A stretch of 64,000 nt of DNA. Origin: Herbaspirillum hiltneri N3. Its GTDB lineage: Bacteria > Pseudomonadota > Gammaproteobacteria > Burkholderiales > Burkholderiaceae_D. The stretch spans positions 2,294,001 to 2,358,000 of the forward strand of contig NZ_CP011409.1 in the NCBI RefSeq assembly GCF_001267925.1, in the 5' to 3' direction. The position numbers and the translations under genes were made by a program. The notes under the pieces were generated by a model. The model had not been told where the DNA came from and did not search any database. It saw only the letters and a list, made by a program, of their open reading frames with translations. Shown piece by piece: positions 61,657 to 64,000 of this stretch (position 1 is its first letter; every line of letters begins with the position of its first letter).

Positions 61657-63786
61657 ATGACCATTGATATGAGCCAGTTTTTCCAGGTGTTTTTCGACGA
61701 GGCGGAGGAAGGCCTCGCCGAAATGGAAAAGCTCTTGCTGGCCGTTAATGTGTCGGATCCCGACGACGAAGATCTGAACGCGATCTTCCGCGCCGCGCAT
61801 TCCATCAAAGGCGGTTCGGCCACATTCGGCTTGAACGACATTACCGAGGTGACCCACGTGCTGGAGTCGCTGCTTGACCGCATTCGCCAGCACGAAATGG
61901 CGTTGACCAGTCAGCATGTCGACGCCTTCCTGGCCGCCAAGGATGTCATCAAATCCATGCTGGACGGCCATCGCCATGGTGCGACCGTCGATCTGAACGC
62001 GGCCGCTGAAGTACGCAAATTGCTGCAATCGCTGTCCGAAGGCGGCGGCAAGAAAGCCAAGGGCGCGCAGCCACTGGCCGGACAGGGCGGCGTGAGCCGT
62101 TATCGCATTGAATTGCCGCAGCTGGCCGATCGCGACATCGAGGCTTTGCAGCAGGAGCTCGGCTTGCTCGGAAAAATCGAGAAAGCCGAAGCTGAAGGCG
62201 GCGGCAGCGTATTCATCCTTGACACCGCCAAGAGCGCCGACAGCATCGTCGAAATCTGTTCCTTCCTGGTGAACACGGATGACCTGAAGATTTCGCAAGC
62301 GGTCGCCGGACGTTCCAAGGAAGAAGAGCAGGGCTACGGCTTCTTCGCACCATTCGTGCCGCAGGATGCAACCGATGAAGAACGCGGCTATGGTTTCTTT
62401 GCGCCGTTCGTGCCGATGAACGCAACGGACAAGGAGCGCGGCTACGGTTTCTTCGAGCCGTTCGTTCCTCAAGGCGAGACTGAACAAGCCAAGCAGGCGG
62501 CAGAAGCTGCTGCACATACCGACGACGATCCTCCGGCTCTGGCCGTGACGGAAGGCGGCGAAAAGAAAGCCAAGGGCGAGAAGCCCGCGACCGTGCACGA
62601 ATCGCAGTCGATCCGCGTCGGCATCGAAAAAGTCGATCAGCTGATCAATCTGGTAGGTGAGCTGGTGATCACGCAAGCGATGATTGAGCAGCGCACCGGC
62701 TCGCTGGACCCGATGCTGCATGAACATCTGCTCAACAGTGTCAGCCAGCTGACCCGCAATACGCGCGACTTGCAGGAATCCGTCATGTCGATTCGCATGA
62801 TGCCGATGGATTACGTGTTCTCGCGTTTCCCCCGCATGGTGCGCGATCTGGCCGCGAAACTCGGCAAGCGCGTCGAATTTGTCACCCATGGCGCCGCGAC
62901 GGAGCTGGACAAGGGCCTGATTGAGCGCATCGTCGATCCGCTCACGCACCTGGTGCGCAACAGTATCGACCACGGCATCGAAATTCCCGAGACGCGCCTG
63001 GCGGCCGGCAAGACCGATTACGGCACGCTGTCGCTGTCGGCCGAACACCAGGGCGGCAACATCATTATTGAAGTCACTGACGACGGCGGTGGCCTGAACC
63101 GCGACAAGATTCTGGCCAAGGCCAAGCAGCAAGGCATGGCGGTGTCGGACAATCTCAGCGACGGCGACGTTTGGCAATTGATTTTCGAGCCGGGCTTTTC
63201 GACTGCCGAGCAGGTCACCGATGTGTCCGGTCGCGGCGTCGGCATGGACGTCGTCAAGCGCAACATCCTGGCCATGGGCGGGGCGGTCGATATTCGCTCC
63301 AGCAAGGGTTTCGGCACCACGATTTCGATTTCGCTGCCGTTGACGCTGGCGATCCTCGACGGCATGTCGATCCGGATCGGACACGAGATTTATATCCTGC
63401 CGCTCGGTTACGTGGTCGAGTCGCTGCAACCGGCGACGCAGGACGTCAAGGAGATCAGCGGCCAGGGCAAGGTCATCAAGGTCCGTGGCGAATATCTGCC
63501 GCTGATTCCGCTGTATCAAATTTTCAATATCGAGCCGACATTCACCGATCCGTCGCAGGGGTTGGTGGTAATCCTGGAATCGGATGGCAAGAAAGCTGCA
63601 TTGTTCGTCGATGATCTGATCGGCCAGCAGCAAATTGTTGTCAAGAACCTGGAATCCAATTATCGTAAGGTTGCAGGGATTTCTGGTGCTACTATTCTGG
63701 GTGACGGAGGCGTAGCCTTGATTATCGACGTTGCCGCTTTGTTACGATCAAGCCGGCAATTGAGCGACGAATCTGTATTTTCCTGA
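61657..63786 (+). CDS. cheA: Chemotaxis histidine kinase CheA
   Basis: A 709-residue kinase. The HPt domain holds the phosphorylated His48 in FRAAHSIKGGSATFG. A second folded region (about 146-215, YRIELPQLADRDIEALQQELG) lies where P2 is expected. It is followed by a linker with three copies of an 18-residue repeat (226-275). Dimerisation (about 318-380), ATP-binding (DPLTHLVRNSIDHGIE; DDGGGLNRDKI; GRGVGMDVVKRNI) and CheW-like regulatory domains follow. It couples receptors to CheY through CheW, whose gene follows. Confidence 0.96.
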   Translation: MTIDMSQFFQVFFDEAEEGLAEMEKLLLAVNVSDPDDEDLNAIFRAAHSIKGGSATFGLNDITEVTHVLESLLDRIRQHEMALTSQHVDAFLAAKDVIKSMLDGHRHGATVDLNAAAEVRKLLQSLSEGGGKKAKGAQPLAGQGGVSRYRIELPQLADRDIEALQQELGLLGKIEKAEAEGGGSVFILDTAKSADSIVEICSFLVNTDDLKISQAVAGRSKEEEQGYGFFAPFVPQDATDEERGYGFFAPFVPMNATDKERGYGFFEPFVPQGETEQAKQAAEAAAHTDDDPPALAVTEGGEKKAKGEKPATVHESQSIRVGIEKVDQLINLVGELVITQAMIEQRTGSLDPMLHEHLLNSVSQLTRNTRDLQESVMSIRMMPMDYVFSRFPRMVRDLAAKLGKRVEFVTHGAATELDKGLIERIVDPLTHLVRNSIDHGIEIPETRLAAGKTDYGTLSLSAEHQGGNIIIEVTDDGGGLNRDKILAKAKQQGMAVSDNLSDGDVWQLIFEPGFSTAEQVTDVSGRGVGMDVVKRNILAMGGAVDIRSSKGFGTTISISLPLTLAILDGMSIRIGHEIYILPLGYVVESLQPATQDVKEISGQGKVIKVRGEYLPLIPLYQIFNIEPTFTDPSQGLVVILESDGKKAALFVDDLIGQQQIVVKNLESNYRKVAGISGATILGDGGVALIIDVAALLRSSRQLSDESVFS
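62332..62478 (+). repeat. Three-copy 54-bp/18-residue repeat inside cheA
   Basis: The codons for GYGFFAPFVPQDATDEER, GYGFFAPFVPMNATDKER and GYGFFEPFVPQGETE follow one another in register in the linker before the CheA dimerisation domain. The spacing is 18 residues. Codon choice differs between copies, so the duplication is not very recent. Confidence 0.92.
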
Positions 63787-63807
63787 TTTCTTATAAGGGC
63801 CATTACC

Positions 63808-64000
63808 ATGTCTGACACCATTTCGAAAAATATTTCCGGCTTTGGCGAAAAAGCCGATAGCGCCGGGAATGAGTTCCTGGCCTTCACACTCGGCAAGGAA
63901 GAATACGGCATCGACATCCTGAAAGTTCAGGAAATCCGTGGTTACGAAGCGGTGACCCGGATCGCCAATTCGCCGGAATTCATCAAGGGCGTCGTCAATC
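63808..64000 (+). CDS. cheW: Chemotaxis coupling protein CheW (5' part)
   Basis: The first 64 codons of a CheW protein before the window ends. [43 protein letters not shown] is the typical opening of the CheW SH3-like fold and would link receptors to CheA. The ATG at 63808 has AAGGGC upstream. It follows the cheA stop by 21 bp. The rest of the protein is outside the window. Confidence 0.93.
   Translation, partial: MSDTISKNISGFGEKADSAGNEFLAFTLGKEEYGIDILKVQEIRGYEAVTRIANSPEFIKGVVN

Noticed and set aside
1..64000. tRNA, rRNA, insertion sequences, prophage
   Set aside because: No cloverleaf-like or rRNA segments, transposase or integrase motifs were recognised in the gene gaps or coding regions.

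Overview
This is high-GC, gene-dense bacterial chromosome, most consistent with a betaproteobacterium of the order Burkholderiales, family Oxalobacteraceae (Herbaspirillum-like). The grounds are protein content and synteny: a class I PHA cluster with PhaR, FlhDC upstream of motAB and che genes, BamD/RluD/PgeF, ispDF-mfd, and a 4-amino-4-deoxy-L-arabinose (Ara4N) lipid A cluster. The species call is inference. No tRNA, rRNA, CRISPR array, insertion sequence or prophage was seen.

Layout. 1-2.6 kb: a PhoH-family PIN/ATPase protein (3' end cut by the window) and a BCP-type peroxiredoxin. 2.7-10.7 kb: a leftward Ara4N (arn) cluster, Mth938-like gene - arnT - arnE - arnB - arnC - formyltransferase - decarboxylase - [terminator] - arnD; the two ArnA activities are separate genes. 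10.9-13.5 kb: alaA-type aminotransferase and hom. 13.6-20.5 kb: a leftward block of envelope genes (secreted SurE, a protein-E-like protein, and a CsgG-like / LpoB / YcfL / COG3014 lipoprotein operon) and a LuxR-type regulator, which lie between hom and thrC. 20.6-26 kb: thrC, a serine hydrolase, a LysR regulator divergent from aceB (malate synthase), with a 14-bp tandem repeat at the aceB stop codon. 26-32.8 kb: cold-shock protein, ispF, ispD, mfd, serB, a small membrane protein.

32.9-41.2 kb: ketone-body CoA-transferase (scoAB), MaoC hydratase, cupin, a frameshifted epimerase, GST, a GNAT/CelD-type acetyltransferase, enoyl-CoA hydratase, methionine aminotransferase, and a PIN/DUF2513-like pair. 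41.5-49.5 kb: a chemoreceptor, yaaA, bamD, rluD, pgeF, and a LysR/TauE pair. 49.6-53 kb: phaC-phaB-phaR for polyhydroxybutyrate (no thiolase here). 53-56.1 kb: rimO, a small secreted protein and a cystathionine beta-lyase family gene.

56.1-64 kb: start of a rightward flagellar/chemotaxis region: a very AT-rich leader, flhD, flhC, a membrane-anchored methyltransferase, motA, motB, a CheZ-like protein, cheY, cheA (with a three-copy 18-residue linker repeat) and the start of cheW. FlhDC would act as master regulator, MotAB as the stator, and CheA/CheW/CheY with the CheZ-like protein as the signalling core to which the 41.5-kb receptor could couple.
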